Shown: positions 1-13,092 of the stretch, piece after piece
How positions within the stretch are numbered: the stretch's first letter is position 1
How the letters are laid out: each line of letters starts with the position of its first letter
NCBI GenBank assembly: GCA_029448655.1
Contig: JACCLO010000005.1
Coordinates: 2,728,001-2,792,000 of the forward strand
Reading direction: 5' to 3'
DNA: 64,000 nt
Source: Wolfiporia cocos
Taxonomy: Eukaryota; Basidiomycota; Agaricomycetes; Polyporales; Phaeolaceae
Program-made: the position numbers and the translations under genes
Notes under the pieces: generated by a model
What the model saw: the letters and a program-made list of their open reading frames with translations, nothing else
Database searches by the model: none
What the model was told of the DNA's origin: nothing

Positions 1-2519
1 CATCTTTTTGACAAGGCGTATCGCAAGGGTGAACCGAAGATGATGCATGTGCGTGCTGTTCGCAGCACGCGCTCGCACCGAATGTACTAATTGCCCGGCA
101 GCACTGCGCACAAACACTGCTCGACTTCAATGGCGGCGCGTCGTGCGTGCAAGTATACGTGAACCAGCACGACTTCTTCATCAATCGCGTGCGCGAGACC
201 GGGAACATGGAAGACCAGCTGTGCGTACCCGTCTTCACGTAGCTACTGCGCTCAACTCTGACTGCATGCTCTGTCGTGACGGCGCGCCAGATGGCACACG
301 CTGCCCGACCCCGACACGCCTCCGCCGACGGACGAGGAGGGTCTGCACGAGCTTTTCCAGGAGATACGCGCCACCGTCGGGCAGGAGGCCCAGATCGTCC
401 AGGCTGTCTTCCCCAACCCGCCCTTCGTGATGCAGGTCTTCCTTCAGCGCGTCTTCGCCCAGTCTGTGCGTCCCCTCCCCGTCCTCTCCCTTCGTCCCCG
501 CTCACCCATAAGCCATATTTCACCCGCCTCAGATCCAGCAATACATGGAGCAGCTCGTGAGCCGGGGCGCGGCGCTCTCGGACCTCGCCTTCCTGCGCGC
601 GCTGCAGCTCGTGCACCAGCAGACGGCCGCGCTGGTCGAGGACCTCAAGGCGTACGAGGTCGCGGCGGCGCCCCGCGGGCCCAGCGAGCGCGGCGACGTG
701 AGCGTGAACACGACGCTCAACGCCGCGCCGAGCGGCGCGGCCGCGACCGTCGGCACCCTCCTCGAGACCGCGATGGAGGAGCTGTTCGTGCCGTACACCG
801 AGAGCCAGCGCTACCTCGAGCGCGAGAGCAAGAGCCTCGGTGCGCTGTATGCGTCGCATCTGGCGTCGTTCACGAGGTATCATGTGCGCGTTGAAGTCTG
901 CCTGCCTCTTTTCGCTCGCATGGTGCTGATGGTACGCGCGTTGCGCAGGAGCGGGTGTCCACGAAAGGCCCCGCCAAGTCGTCGATGTTCGACCGGATGG
1001 TGAACCAGCTGAGCGCCGCGGCGTCTACGACGGGCACATCCGGCACCTCGACGTCGGCACAGGCGGCGGCGGCGCTGATGCGCTTCGGCGGTCTTGAGCG
1101 CACGCAGGAAAAGTCGGCCGAGGAGCCCGTGCGCGAGGAAGACGGGATGGTCGCCGTCGCAGTTGCGGAGCGCATGCTCAAGTGGCACGCGGAGGCGATC
1201 GGGCGGTGTGTCGAGCTGAGCCCCGCGAACGATGTGTGCGTGTGGCGTCGGTCCGTGTGCTTGCGATGCTCATGGTGACGGATGCACAGCCCCAAGCAGA
1301 CCTTCGCGTTGCTGCGTGTGCTCGCCGCGGCGATCGGCAGCTCGTACGTCGAGACGGCTCTGGAGACGTGAGTTGCCGCTCTCGATCAGGACAGCGTCCC
1401 CGGGAGCTGATCCTCCCATTACATCAGTGCACAAGCGAAGCTCGAGGCCGCAGATACGAAGACGGAGCCGTCGCTGCAGGCGCTGACAGTGCTGAACGAG
1501 GTGAATCTGATATGCCACCTCTGGCAGCACTACGTGAATATGGCGCTCTTGCCGCTCGCGAGCAGCGCGGTGACCGTGCGCCGCGAGATGGTCGTGTTCA
1601 ACAACCAATCTGTCAGCCGGATCGAGGGCGCCGCCAACCATCTCCTGCAGCGCCTCGCGGATGGTCCGTCAATCTCACCTCAGTGTCCGTAGCTGGGAAG
1701 CTGACAATCTGACGACCCTTCGCGCAGCGATCGTCAGCTGGCTCTCTGCGCAGCTCGCGAAACAGAAGCGCAACGACTTCAAGCCGCGGAACGACGACTT
1801 GTCGTTCGCGAGGGTGAATACCGAGCCGTGTGTCGCGTGTTGTGAGACCCTGGAGCGGGTGCGCGACGCGGCGAAGGCGAACTTGAGCGGGAAGAACCTG
1901 GAGATATTCCTGACCGAGGTCGGGATCGCATTCCACAGGTGGGCGCATCGATGCGTCGGCCTGTCTCACGTCCTGACACGCCTCGCCTCAGTCTGCTGCT
2001 TGACCATCTCAAGAAGTTCCCGGTGAGCGCGACGGGAGGGCTGATGCTCGCAAAGTATGCGTCCCGCACCGCCCGTTAATGCACTGTCTCACATCGGCGC
2101 TGTCTCGCAGGGATCTAAAGTCTTACCAAGACACGATCGGCACGTTCTCCATCCCCTCCCTACACGAGCGGTTCGAGTTCATCCGGCAGCTGGGCAACGT
2201 CTTCCTCGTGCGGCCGGACATCCTGCGGTCATACATCACCGAGGGCTACCTCGGCCGCATCGACATGACGCTGCTCCGGCCCTACCTCGCGCAGCGCGTC
2301 GACTGGGGGCAGGCGGAGAAGGGTTTCAACGACAGCTCGGAGGACGGCGGGCTCACGGAGGGCAAGGGCCTCAAGGACCGCCTCGGCATGGGCCGCCTGA
2401 GCATGATCATGAAGGACCTCGAGCCCCTCCGCGACATGAGCATCCGCGACATGGCGCTGCCGACGCTGTCGACCTCGCTTGCGACCAACTTTACGATGCA
2501 CTCGCGCTTCGGCGGATAG
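1..2519 (+). CDS. SEC10: Exocyst complex component Sec10, 3' part (5' end outside window)
   Basis: Exons <1..48, 102..220, 291..465, 533..883, 949..1235, 1290..1367, 1428..1663, 1728..1938, 1992..2054 and 2111..2519 give one open frame of 658 residues with a TAG stop. Recognised from the Sec10 pattern: a CAQTLLDFNGG segment followed by VNQHDFF near the visible start, a YLERESKSL helix, and a C-terminal stretch running DLKSYQDTI, then RSYITEGYLG and LLRPYL. Sec10 is one of the eight exocyst subunits and helps tether secretory vesicles to the plasma membrane at growth sites. The protein is alpha-helical with no catalytic motif. The first exon is cut by the window edge, so the N-terminus is unseen. 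SEC15, another exocyst subunit, lies at 39.7-42.7 kb. Confidence 0.9.
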
Positions 2520-3083
2520 GTGCCGTGGAGCGCGGCCTGGCCTCGCCATGCGCTCTAATAATGACCGTGCCACGGCCGCCGCTCACCTCCATTTATCATT
2601 CGATGCTCGCTTTCGTGCAATAGGTTATTCCAGGAGGATGTATTATTAATACAATATACCAGCCTGTATCGCTTTTCGTGACCGCATACGAACGAAATGT
2701 CTCTGTGTATGGCGGCAACTCCGGGTATGGTAGCGACTCCGGGTAAGTATAGCGAGTGTGCAGACATACAGTGTACGAGACATCATTCCGAACCCCGGGA
2801 ACGTGGCGAGGCCGCATTACAACTGTCGGGGATGTCTGGCCGACACGGGAGAACAGTACATAGGGGGGCCACTCGTCGGGAAGAGTTCAGAGGGCAGAAT
2901 CCATAACACAAGCTGATCGTAAAGAAAGGGAAAAATAACAAGACCAGCTCGTCCTCGTAGAGTATGCTCAGCAAAGCGGCCGGGTTGGGTATCTGTCCGC
3001 ACCCGAGAACGAAAGCGGTGTTAATACAACGCATGCACGCGCACGAGCGACAGCAGCATACCGGGCGTGGTCGCCGCACGCGC
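2520..3083. other. Intergenic, convergent 3' ends
   Basis: Between the SEC10 stop and the stop of the minus-strand membrane-protein gene. No gene, RNA or repeat recognised; short ORFs here have no features of coding sequence. Confidence 0.5.
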
Positions 3084-4524
3084 TCAGTGGGTATTGACCA
3101 GGTAGGCGTCGCCCGCGTAGTTCGCATATCCGTATTGGCCGCCGCCGTGGGCGGGCGCCATCACAGGCCGCGCAGCGGCGTACGGATCCGTGTATGCGAA
3201 CGCCGCCGATGCGGGGTCCTGCGTCTGGTAGTGCGCGTTGGTGAAGCCGTTGTTGTACCCGGTCTGCTGCTGTGCGTTGGTGAAGCCGTTGTTGTACCCG
3301 GTCTGCTGCTGCGCGCTGTACACGTACGGGCCGGCCTGGCTGCGCGCCGCGGCGATAGCGGTGCCCGGCGCATACTCGAAGATAGACGTCCGCGGCTGGG
3401 TATCATCCATCATGCCATAGTGTGTAGAGCGGTCGGGGTATGCGTCTGACGCGGCGTGCGTCAGGACGTCCACCGCGCTGCCATTGTCCTCGGCATCACC
3501 GCCGCGCGTGGAATCGGCGTAGTTCGGGCCCATGTCCTTGTCGAAGTAAGTCATGTCCTCGTCGTCGTGCTTGCGCTTCCTGTGGTGTCGCACAACGCGC
3601 ATGATGACGGACACTATGCCCCCGAGGACAAAGAGGCCGAGCACAGAGAACACACCGGCGACCGCGGCCTTGTTAGAGAGGAAGCTGTGAAAGGTCTTCA
3701 TTAAGAACTCGTCACAGTACGTCATCAATGTGCTCACCCCTTTGACGAGGTTGAGTCTGTGGTCGAAGTAGATGCAGCACCCACAACACCGCTAACGGTC
3801 GAAATGCCTGACATGTCGGTGGAGTAGACAATGCTTTGTGTTCCAAGAGATGAACTAGAAGGTGGAGTCGTCGTGATACTCTCTTTCAATGTAGCGAGTG
3901 GAACCACAGCGGCAGCGGAAGTACTGGTGGCGGTAGCAATACTTGAGATGAGACTGCTCGTGGAGGACGAGGTGAGCGGGAGCTGCGAGCTGTAAGATGC
4001 CGTATCAATTGAGTATATGCACAACGCATCGTGCCGTGAGGTACTTACGAGCTGGAGGGGATGACCGAGGTTGAAGATGCGACGATCGGAGACGACGAGG
4101 AGCTGCTCAGAACGGTCTGGGAGCTCGAGGAAGGTACCGCGGAGGAAGAGGGCTTATTGTCCGCAGAGGTAGAAGTAGAGGTAGCCGCTACAGGTGCAGC
4201 CGAGCTGGATGTTGTCGCGACTGGAGCTGCAGATGAGGACGCCGCCAAGCTCTTCGCCGGGGCTGAGGTAGTACTCGGAGTTGATGCGGCCGCGGGGGTA
4301 GCAGTGTCCGCACTGGTAGTCGCTTTAACCGCATCCGACGAGGACGAGGGCGCCGCGATGGGCACGGAGAGCGGAGAGGACGCGATGGGCGCGCTAAGAG
4401 ACGGAGCGGGCGCGTCGGTAGCGATCGACTGGGCGCTGACGAGCATGAAGGACTGTGCGACGATAAGGACTGCGATGGAAAAGAGTGTGAGGCTGCGGGC
4501 TGCAGCGGACGAGCAGCGACGCAT
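3084..4524 (-). CDS. Ser/Thr-rich single-pass membrane protein (mucin-like)
   Basis: Minus-strand exons 4524..4049, 3989..3738 and 3684..3084; introns 3990..4048 (GTAAGT) and 3685..3737 (GTGAGC) keep the frame. The start at 4524 puts a basic stretch (MRRCSS) before a hydrophobic core ending LVSAQS, a good signal peptide; an in-frame ATG at 4605 would add 27 residues and spoil it. A long Ser/Thr/Ala-rich, probably O-glycosylated ectodomain follows, then one membrane helix (AAVAGVFSVLGLFVLGG) and a basic stop-transfer (HHRKRK). The cytoplasmic tail is Gln/Asn/Tyr-rich and carries a duplicated 13-residue unit. The layout resembles fungal wall-stress sensors (Wsc/Mid2 type), but no WSC Cys domain is seen, so a sensor role is only an inference. 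Confidence 0.75.
3235..3312. repeat. Two tandem 39-bp units in the membrane-protein tail
   Basis: Units 3235..3273 and 3274..3312 are identical except for the last base. On the minus strand each encodes the 13-residue unit QQQTGYNNGFTNA, so the duplication is in frame and lengthens the Gln/Asn-rich cytoplasmic tail. Confidence 0.9.
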
Positions 4525-5027
4525 CGTGGTGAGGTGGGAAGAAGGAGGGAGGGCGGCGGCGGGCAGATGAGCGGAATGTCGAGGGGGCAGTTGATTGATA
4601 TCCACGTTGCCAAGTTACCCTTACATTTCTTCCGCCCTCCGTTATCTCCGCTTTCGGCACGTTGTACGTCCATAAATAGCCTTTCATTTCGCTGTTCATT
4701 GTGCCCGCGCAGCTCTCGGTGTTACATTGTGCTCGAATGCTACCACGATGATGTGAATGAACCGCCCGATGTCATAAACAAAACCTACGCCAGCGCACTC
4801 AGGACGACTCCTCCAACAGCGTGTATGCCGCCCTCAACGCCTCCCTAGCGAAGCCTATCGACCGCGTCTGGAGCCCGTCACTATCCAACTTGATGCTACA
4901 CTGCTCAAACTTCCCCTCGTGTATCGCATGCGCGATATACTGTATGTTTAGCGAAGAGTTCCATCGGCTTTTCAGCTCTGAACAAAGCTCTTTCCTTGCC
5001 TGCGATCTTTGTCAGAAGGTAATCGAT
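4525..5027. other. Intergenic; upstream of membrane-protein gene
   Basis: Holds the presumed promoter of the gene starting at 4524 and the 3' flank of the coiled-coil gene ending at 5028. No other gene or repeat seen. Confidence 0.4.
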
Positions 5028-6610
5028 TCAAATGCTTTCGAGTCTTGCCTTTCCGTCCATACTGGTGCGCCACACAGGTCCCGGGTCTTCATACGTTAGT
5101 CTGTGTGCGCCGAGGTATGTCCAGGAGTCCTGCACTTCAGTCAGAACAATACTGGGCTCGCTATCGCGGAACGCAACTTACCAGCCCATGAGCATTCACG
5201 AGGACATGGAACACCGAGTCAGCAGGTCTATCCGTTCCTTGCACGAGATAACGCTTGATGCCCCTGTTTATAGCCTCCTCGCACCAGTCAACAAGATATG
5301 TCGCACCCGGCACTTCCAGCACGATGGGTCGGTGCAGGAAGACCATGTTCCGGTAGATATGCAGGCGCATACACGGCCTTTGCATCCACTCTAGGCTGGG
5401 GCCACCATATTGTAGCCGTAGCAAGTGCTCCGAAGAACATCGGGGCATACCTATCAATGCAGATCATCTACGCTCCTCAGCGTCGCCGCGTACTACAGCA
5501 TGACCTGTCACATACCGTCTCTTCATCGAGCTTCAGCCTTTCTTGCAATGCACGATATGTCAAGACCTCCGTGGATGCAATGGTCGCTGATGCCGGTGGT
5601 TTGGAATATTGTAAATACCACCCGCTGGGACCATATCGTGGACGTTGGTTCCTTGGCTTGCTCGCTTCTGAAACTGCCGTGATGGCTGCATGCAACTTGT
5701 GTGTGAACGCTTGCTGCCGTGTCTTGGACGTAGCTTCGCGCGGAGATGGGCTCCTTGCTACTTTTGTCTCATCGCTGGAGGTACTCCGTGTTGGACTAAC
5801 AGTGCGTTCAACGCTCGCAGATACACTTGGTGCGCTAGGCCTGACGGTGCTCCCGTCGTCTTCATCCGACTCAACAGAGTTGGACTCGGAAGCGGACACG
5901 ACTTCTACGGACGCCCTAATAGGGCTTGCAAGTGATGCTTTATAGGCGCACTGGGATAGCCCGCTGGGACCTGACGAGAGTGAGGCCAGGATGGGTGGAG
6001 AGTACGTGCCGGCCTGCTGCCTGTCAAGACCGAGCAAGAGTATATTACTGCGGCACGCACCCTACGTTCCTCTGAAATGTCGCGGATGACCTTGCGTGCG
6101 CGTTCGAGTTTCTGCACCGCTGCATCGCGTGCCTCGAGCGCCCTGCTAATGTCCGGCTTTTTGGCCTCGAGGACCTTGTGTAGCTCTTCATTCTGCGCTT
6201 GCAGCTTCCGTACTTCTGACGATGCTGTCCGTTTCGCCGCCTCGAGTCCATTAACCTTCAATTGCAGCGTCTGCGTCGCTTCTTCAGTCCTGCTCAACGC
6301 TTCCGCGAGTCTGACCTGGAAGCCGGTAATGTTGGCAATAATAGCCGACAGCTGCATAGCCACTGTCCAGTTGTACATCTGAAACGCGATTGAGCGGCCG
6401 TACCTCGTCTCGCAGTGCACGCAGCTCTGATTCTCCCGACAACATGGGTACAAAGAACAAGGAGAGGACCGGCAAGCTGTCGAGCATCCGCGCAGGACGG
6501 CCTATATCAAGGCATCCTTACCGCCAACGTGCCTGCCAGCTGCCGACCTCCTTCTCGAATCCCGTCTCCCGGGCACGAGTGAACCGTTCGGGGACGGTTC
6601 TCTGCTGCAT
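5028..6610 (-). CDS. Coiled-coil protein of unknown function
   Basis: Minus-strand model: 6610..6522, 6476..6404, 6315..6061, 6016..5516, 5467..5451 (a 17-nt exon), 5395..5182 and 5129..5028; 416 residues. Exons 2-3 form a continuous heptad-rich coil (ELRALRDE, then VRLAEALSR... to ISEERR), which supports the 88-nt intron between them. A Ser/Thr-rich acidic linker follows, then a compact C-terminal region rich in Trp, Tyr and Cys (LEWMQRPCMRL; YLVDWCEEAI; DSWTYLGAH). I do not recognise the family. The start is uncertain: a good upstream exon opens at 6899 (MPRGSLGSLE), but I could not join it in phase. The acceptor near 6016 could also lie 3 nt away. Confidence 0.6.
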
Positions 6611-6964
6611 GCCGATCCGCGCCCGCTGGAATGTAAACGGTCAACGCCCCTGCGTTCTCGTCTGAATCTTGTTGCCTCGGGACCAAGCAGTGTAATGCAC
6701 GCACGTCCCGAAGTTCCCCTCACGCCGAAGTCTCGCGATTTGACTGTATTGATTTTGAGATGAAGTCCTCGTGCCACGGATTCCTTGCTCGCATATTCGC
6801 AGAAGCAGAACTCGTGTGATCGTTCCATATCGCGGATGTGCTGTGCGCGCTCTCCATGAGCGTTGGAATCTCAAGCGAGCCCAGCGAGCCCCTTGGCATT
6901 CAGGCCCAGGCACTACCAGCGAACGTCACCGGTGGCGTCCAAGCGAGGGCTGTCCACAGACATC

Positions 6965-8299
6965 ATGGCGGCCCAGAGACTGCTTGTCGACGTCCACACT
7001 CACGTCTATCTGCCGCGCTATGTCTCGTTCCTCCGTGCGCGATCCACTGTCCCCCGCGTGTTCACGCGCACCACTCCTGAGGGAAAGACGGAAGAAAGGC
7101 TATTGATCCTCGATGCGGAGCCGAGCGGGGGACGGCCTATGGGTTCCCAGGTATTCACTCTGCTCGTTCGCGAAATGCTCGGCACACGGATGTCTGAAGC
7201 GTAGAGCAGTTCTGGGATAGAGGGGAAAAGCTCCGGTTCATGGAGAAGCATGGCATTGATGTTTCTATCGTGAGGTGACTAGTTCAGGATGCCGGTGCAG
7301 ACACGGTGTTCACTGGAACAAACAGCTCCGCGAACCCATGGCTGGATTTCCTGTCTGCATCCGCCGCGCACAAGCTCGCAAATGAGCTGAACAACGACCT
7401 AGAAGAGTACTGCTCCACGTCCCCCACCCTCTCTGATAGCTCGCTCAAGTCCCTTTATGGCCTCGGCCTTCTGCCCCTTGTACCGGAAGTCACGACTTCG
7501 ACTTTGCTTGAGACGATAGAACAGATTGCCTCCCTGCCTCACCTAAAGGGAGTGATAATCGGCTCTCGAGGCATCGGCAAGGGATTGGACGACGATGCGC
7601 TCGAGCCGATATGGGCCGCCATCGAGGAAGCAGGCCTCGTCGTGTTCTTGCATCCTCACTACGGTGTGGACGGCAAGGAATGGGGCGATAAGGAGAATGG
7701 GCACGTACTCCCGCTCGCGCTCGGGTTTCCCTTCGAAACCACTATTGTAAGTCTCGCATCCGTCTCCTGCTCGCGATCCACCTTACAGGGCCGTCTCGTA
7801 GGCAATCACGCGGCTGATTCTCTCCGGGGTGTACGACCGCTACCCTAACCTCCGCATCCTGCTCGCACACTCCGGCGGCGCGCTCCCGCAGCTCTCCTCG
7901 CGCCTCGCGTCCTGCATCGACCACGACCCCGTCGTCGCCGCGCGACTGCAGCACGACGCGCGGTACTATCTCGGCCGCCTCTACTTTGACGCTGTCGCGT
8001 ACGGTTCTGAGGAGCTTGGCTTCGTCAGCGATGTAATTGGCCGCGCAGAGAAGTTTGCGCCCCACACTGCGTCCGCGGGCGCATCCAAGAACGCTGGAAG
8101 CGAGCAGCGCAGGCTAGGAAGCGCGAGGATGCTGTTTGGAACCGATCATCCGTTCTTCCCGCCGCTTGGTGAGACAGAGAAGTGGAAAAGCGTCGTTGAA
8201 AATTTGGAGGCTATTGACGGCGTATACGGCTGGACCGAAGGCGAGAAGGATGCTGTGAGAGGCGGAAACGCGCTCTCGTTGTTCGGATTGAATCGGTAA
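6965..8299 (+). CDS. Amidohydrolase-2 decarboxylase (IDCase/ACMSD superfamily)
   Basis: Exons 6965..7150, 7207..7274, 7326..7746 and 7802..8299; 390 residues. The metal-binding pattern of the family is present: DVHTH (His11, His13), FLHPHYG (His194), LAHSGG (His248) and FGTDHPF (Asp340). This TIM-barrel family holds zinc-dependent decarboxylases: ACMSD (aminocarboxymuconate semialdehyde, tryptophan catabolism) and fungal IDCase (5-carboxyuracil, thymidine salvage). The segments SANPWLDFL, GKGLDDD and GHVLPLALGFP look closer to IDCase as I remember it, so uracil-5-carboxylate decarboxylase is the first guess. It converges tail to tail with BNA6, which would suit ACMSD; the sequence alone does not settle the substrate. 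Confidence 0.82.
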
Positions 8300-8426
8300 T
8301 GAACGCGTCCTCGAAAGCACGTGTATGGACTGAAGTACGGCTACATTGCACATGGTGATTGAATCCACAGCTAGTATACATGGCTGCATGTTTGTTTCCT
8401 CGTGGTGAACGCTCCCCAGGTTGTTC

Positions 8427-9543
<1,117 letters not shown>

Positions 9544-9964
9544 CGTGTAAGGAGAGTTGTCTGAGCGGGAGTGTTCGTCAGTCCAGCTTGCTCGGGATGT
9601 GTAAGGCGATAACCATTCTCCCAGGCGTATCAGTCATCCTGGATGTGGCATCAACCAGATCTACATCTCTCCGACTATAGTGACATCGCGAGAGATTGAA
9701 AAACAGTAGCAGGAGAGGATAGATAGAATTTGTACACCCGCGACCTATAATACAATACACGTACGCTAGATCGGAGAGTACAAACATGCACTTCGAGTGT
9801 CCGAACATAAACTAGAACGAGGCATTGTCTATCACACTCATGACGGGCAGTTCGTACGTCTGTACATAGTCCGATGATTACCACAGAATTGTTAAGTTCC
9901 CACTAAAGACCCAAAATGTCGAGCTCAACATCCTTCGTCAGTCCAAGTGCCTGACCAAGTCCGC
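9544..9964. other. Intergenic
   Basis: Upstream of BNA6 (minus) and downstream of the Kre9/KNH-like gene. Nothing else recognised. Confidence 0.4.
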
Positions 9965-10723
9965 TTAGGCAAGGGTAACGCCAAGGAGAGCAAGTATGCC
10001 GAAGAGGCCAGTCTGCACGCCGACGCGGTTCGCTGCGCTGGAGGTAGAAGAGGTCGAGCTCGCGGAAGTGCTGGTGCCACTTCCGCTACTATAGAGGATC
10101 AACATGGCGTCAGGCGGGACAGGTCACGACTCACGATGCAGAAGAAGAAAGAGAGGACGCGCCGGATGATGCAGCAGAAAAAGAGGACGCGCCGGAGGAA
10201 GCGGCGGACTCGGAAGATGTCGCGCTTGACGAAGTGACAGATACTGACCTTGAAGCGGAGCTAGTCCGGGACGCGCTGGAGGAGGAGCCGCTGGAGAAAG
10301 TGCTAGACGAAGACGCCGTGATAGTGAACTGAGTCGACTGGACGTAGAGTTGATCGAGGTCTTGAGCGTCCTTGACAAACCAGACGCTGTAGCCGGTACC
10401 CGCGACCCACCCACCGCTGGGAGGGTTGACGGTCACAGACCCCTCAGTTCTGGAGACAGCCGAAGCAAGCACCTCCTGGTACTGAGGATACTTGCTCTAT
10501 CCAGATAAGAGTTCAGTCACAACGTGTTCAACTCGCGTATGTGGTTTCGGCATACCTGATTGTCCAGCACAATCGTGAAGTTGGAGGCGTCCGTGTCAAC
10601 CGTGGTCCACGACACAGTGTTGGGGCCGCTGGTGGTCCAGCCACTGCTGTTGGAGGGGGAGGTGATCAAGTAGGCCAGGGAGGAAGTCGCGAGGGCGACG
10701 AAGACGGTTGCAGAGGCGAACAT
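9965..10723 (-). CDS. Kre9/KNH-like Ser/Thr-rich GPI-anchored cell-wall protein
   Basis: Minus-strand exons 10723..10556, 10496..10135 and 10088..9965; 217 residues. A signal peptide (MFASATVFVALATSSLAYL) precedes a short beta-sandwich with the Kre9/KNH N-terminal pattern: ITSPSNSSGW, a tryptophan-containing NTVSWTT strand, NFTIVLDNQ, and GTGYSVWFV near the domain end. A long Ser/Ala-rich, repetitive stalk follows. The last exon supplies a GPI signal: SSAAN, a short spacer and a hydrophobic tail GLFGILALLGVTLA. Proteins of this kind sit in the wall or outer plasma membrane and are linked to beta-1,6-glucan assembly in yeast; the specific role here is unknown. Stopping at the unspliced end of exon 2 would lose the GPI signal. 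Confidence 0.85.
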
Positions 10724-11484
10724 CGTTGTAAGCGTTTCCTGAGGGAACGTCGCGGTAGCTCTTGTGGGCCGATAAAGAGAAGAGTAAGGAAGGAAGACGA
10801 AGGGACTGTTCTCTGTCCGGGAGGCAGAACGAAAGCTTACAGTGCTGCGTATTTATACGAAGAGGAGGCCAAGCTTATAACGGTCAACCGGCGCCGTGAC
10901 GGCGTCTAATTCCCGCCGCATCACACGCATGTCAAAAAATCGGTTTCTTCTCGCTCGTGTTCGCCATCCGCCAGCGGCGATGCCCGTCTCCTGTCGCTGA
11001 TTTTCAAGACTCCGGATGCGCAACGAGAACAGAGACAGAGACAGACCATCCAACAGTGCACATCAAGTCAACTTTCGCCTCAGCTCGGGTGCAGCGAGAT
11101 ACATGGTGCACACTGGCGTATCGATAGTGGCGAATCGCTAAGCAAAAGACACCCTGAACGAGGCGGCATGCACTCACTATCGCCAATGCCTCCCCAGCGG
11201 TCCAGACGCTCTGCTTCACACCGGCTTGATAGGAGCACGCACATAGTACGGCACATGCCAATTACACACCACCTGTATAGGGGATAGGGCAACACGGATG
11301 GGCGGCGAGGATCAACGCCGCTATGGGAACGTGCATTTACAGTGGCGCAACGCCCGGTGAGCGACCAGCGGAGCGCTCCTCATCGATCGCACTATTTCCT
11401 GGCCTTCGTTAGCGTAGGTTAAGCGGTCTGAGGAGGTGTTAGCGAGGTATACAGATTGGAACGCGCTGATGTAACATCCGGCAG
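10724..11484. other. Intergenic
   Basis: 761 nt between the start of the Kre9/KNH-like gene and the stop of the Gemin2 gene, both minus strand. Apart from the TATA-like element I see no gene or repeat. Confidence 0.4.
10850..10857 (-). promoter_or_regulatory. TATA-like element of the Kre9/KNH-like gene
   Basis: Minus-strand TATAAATA, 127 nt upstream of the ATG at 10723, a plausible distance for a fungal TATA box. Match by eye only. Confidence 0.4.
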
Positions 11485-12860
11485 CTACGACTGCAGTCTA
11501 GAGAGCATTGTCTCGGCATCTATCCATAGATCTTTCTGTCCCCAGACACCTATAATAGCAGCCACAACCATCCAGCAGGCCTGATCATCCATTTCCGAGC
11601 ATTCGCTGGAGGCAGAGGTTTTGAGTGGCTTTTCAAATGAGCCGAGGGAATGCCGCCGAATCTCTTCCACAAAAGAGATGCAGGCGCGCGCAAGAACGCG
11701 CAAAAGACTTGTCTCGTCGGCAGTGATGTGGTCGTCAACGCGGGATAGTAGACCAAACATCCACCTTGCATGTGTGGGTGTGATCTTGTACATTGAGTTG
11801 GCACCCTCCTCAATCCGGAGATTGATCCAATGTGCGAAGTACATCAGCAGATGAAGCGCATATCGCTACGAATAACACGGTCAGTAACTCCGCCACGAGA
11901 AAAACACAGTAGAGAGACACACGCTGTCAATGTGTTGCATTAGTGATGGTGTCGGCTCGGGTTGTGTCTCACTCGCATCTGAAACGGGATTGGATAATGC
12001 ATCTTGCTGTTCACCGCGCGGGGTGCTAACACGCTCATCCGGGGTCGCGGGGGCAGTAGACGGAGTCGGGAGAGATCCAGATGGATCGGAAGCTTGTGCG
12101 AGCTCAACGCCTTCAGTACTAACTCGCCAAACTTCGTAGGAAGGACTTGACGGGCCAACCGTATTCTGCTCCGCAGTGTCATAAGGGAGGTTTGGACTGT
12201 CAGACTCCCCTGAGAATCCCCGCATACCGCCACCGTATCGACTGTTGCCATAGCTCTCATATCGTCCCCTTGCATTCATATTCTGTCTCGGCTGTTTCGA
12301 TTTCTTGGGAGTATTCCATTCCGATGCTGGGCGTCCCGAAAGGAATGCCCACCACCGATCACGATCTTTCTTGTCGGGCATCACTTTTTGTTGAATAGGC
12401 ATGTGCACACGAATCGTGGGCTGCAGCAAATTCTGGAGAGGCAAACTGTTTCATGTGAATGCACAACGTCCTGTTGTACATGACATACCTTGCGGAAGTT
12501 CTTGAATCTCCTCAGGAATACATCTCGCCATTCCTCGGAAGGAAGTAAGGGATGACTCCCGGCCAGGTCTATCACCCTCGGGGTCATACTTGCCTCCTCA
12601 CGAATCTCATAGGGATTGGCCACGCGCGTTACGTGCGGTAGCAAACGAGCATCACGGCTGACAAACCGGCATCAGTTATATTCGCTTAAGAGCGAAGACT
12701 GCCAAGTAACGCACCGAACTGTAAACAAGTATTGCATCCCATCCGTAGGTTCACCATTGAAATTGTCTGGCAGATTGGCAACTGGCAGTACCTGTCTACC
12801 CAAAGACGGTTCATCTTCATCCGAGGAGTTGGCCTCAGCAAATTTGCGTTTGGGGCCCAT
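11485..12860 (-). CDS. Gemin2/SIP1 family protein (SMN complex, snRNP assembly)
   Basis: Minus-strand exons 12860..12715, 12657..12489, 12432..11923 and 11865..11485; 401 residues. The N-terminus carries a basic patch (MGPKRK), an acidic stretch (SSDEDE) and LPVANLPDNF, then GMQYLFTVRRDA. The C-terminal helical domain has WINLRIEEG, the THARWMFGLLSRVD helix and an ARACISFVEEIRR helix, matching the Gemin2/SIP1 fold where an FTPELGRWLYALLACL-like helix is typical. Gemin2 binds the Sm pentamer during cytoplasmic snRNP assembly. The middle third is a disordered Ser/Pro-rich insertion, so the protein is longer than the animal one (about 280 residues). It is divergent from the DUF3245-like gene across 232 nt, which must hold both promoters. 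Confidence 0.8.
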
Positions 12861-13092
12861 CTTGTCTCGGTTCTGGAGCAATGTGACGCCTGTATACAAG
12901 CAAGTTGACCGTTGCGGACACAAAGCAAAGCAAGTTACAGTGACCGCGTACGCGCTCGTAAGAGCATGATCAACGAGCGCTAATCGAAATCAGGAGCGCC
13001 TGAATCTCGATGGGCGTTTGCGACTTTGCGAGCCAGATGCAAATTGGCCTCCTCAATTCTGCCTTCTGACCTTTTATTCAAACATCTTGAAT

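Noticed and set aside
4061..4570. Plus-strand ORF of 169 codons
   Set aside because: Antisense shadow of the Ser/Thr/Ala-rich exon on the minus strand.
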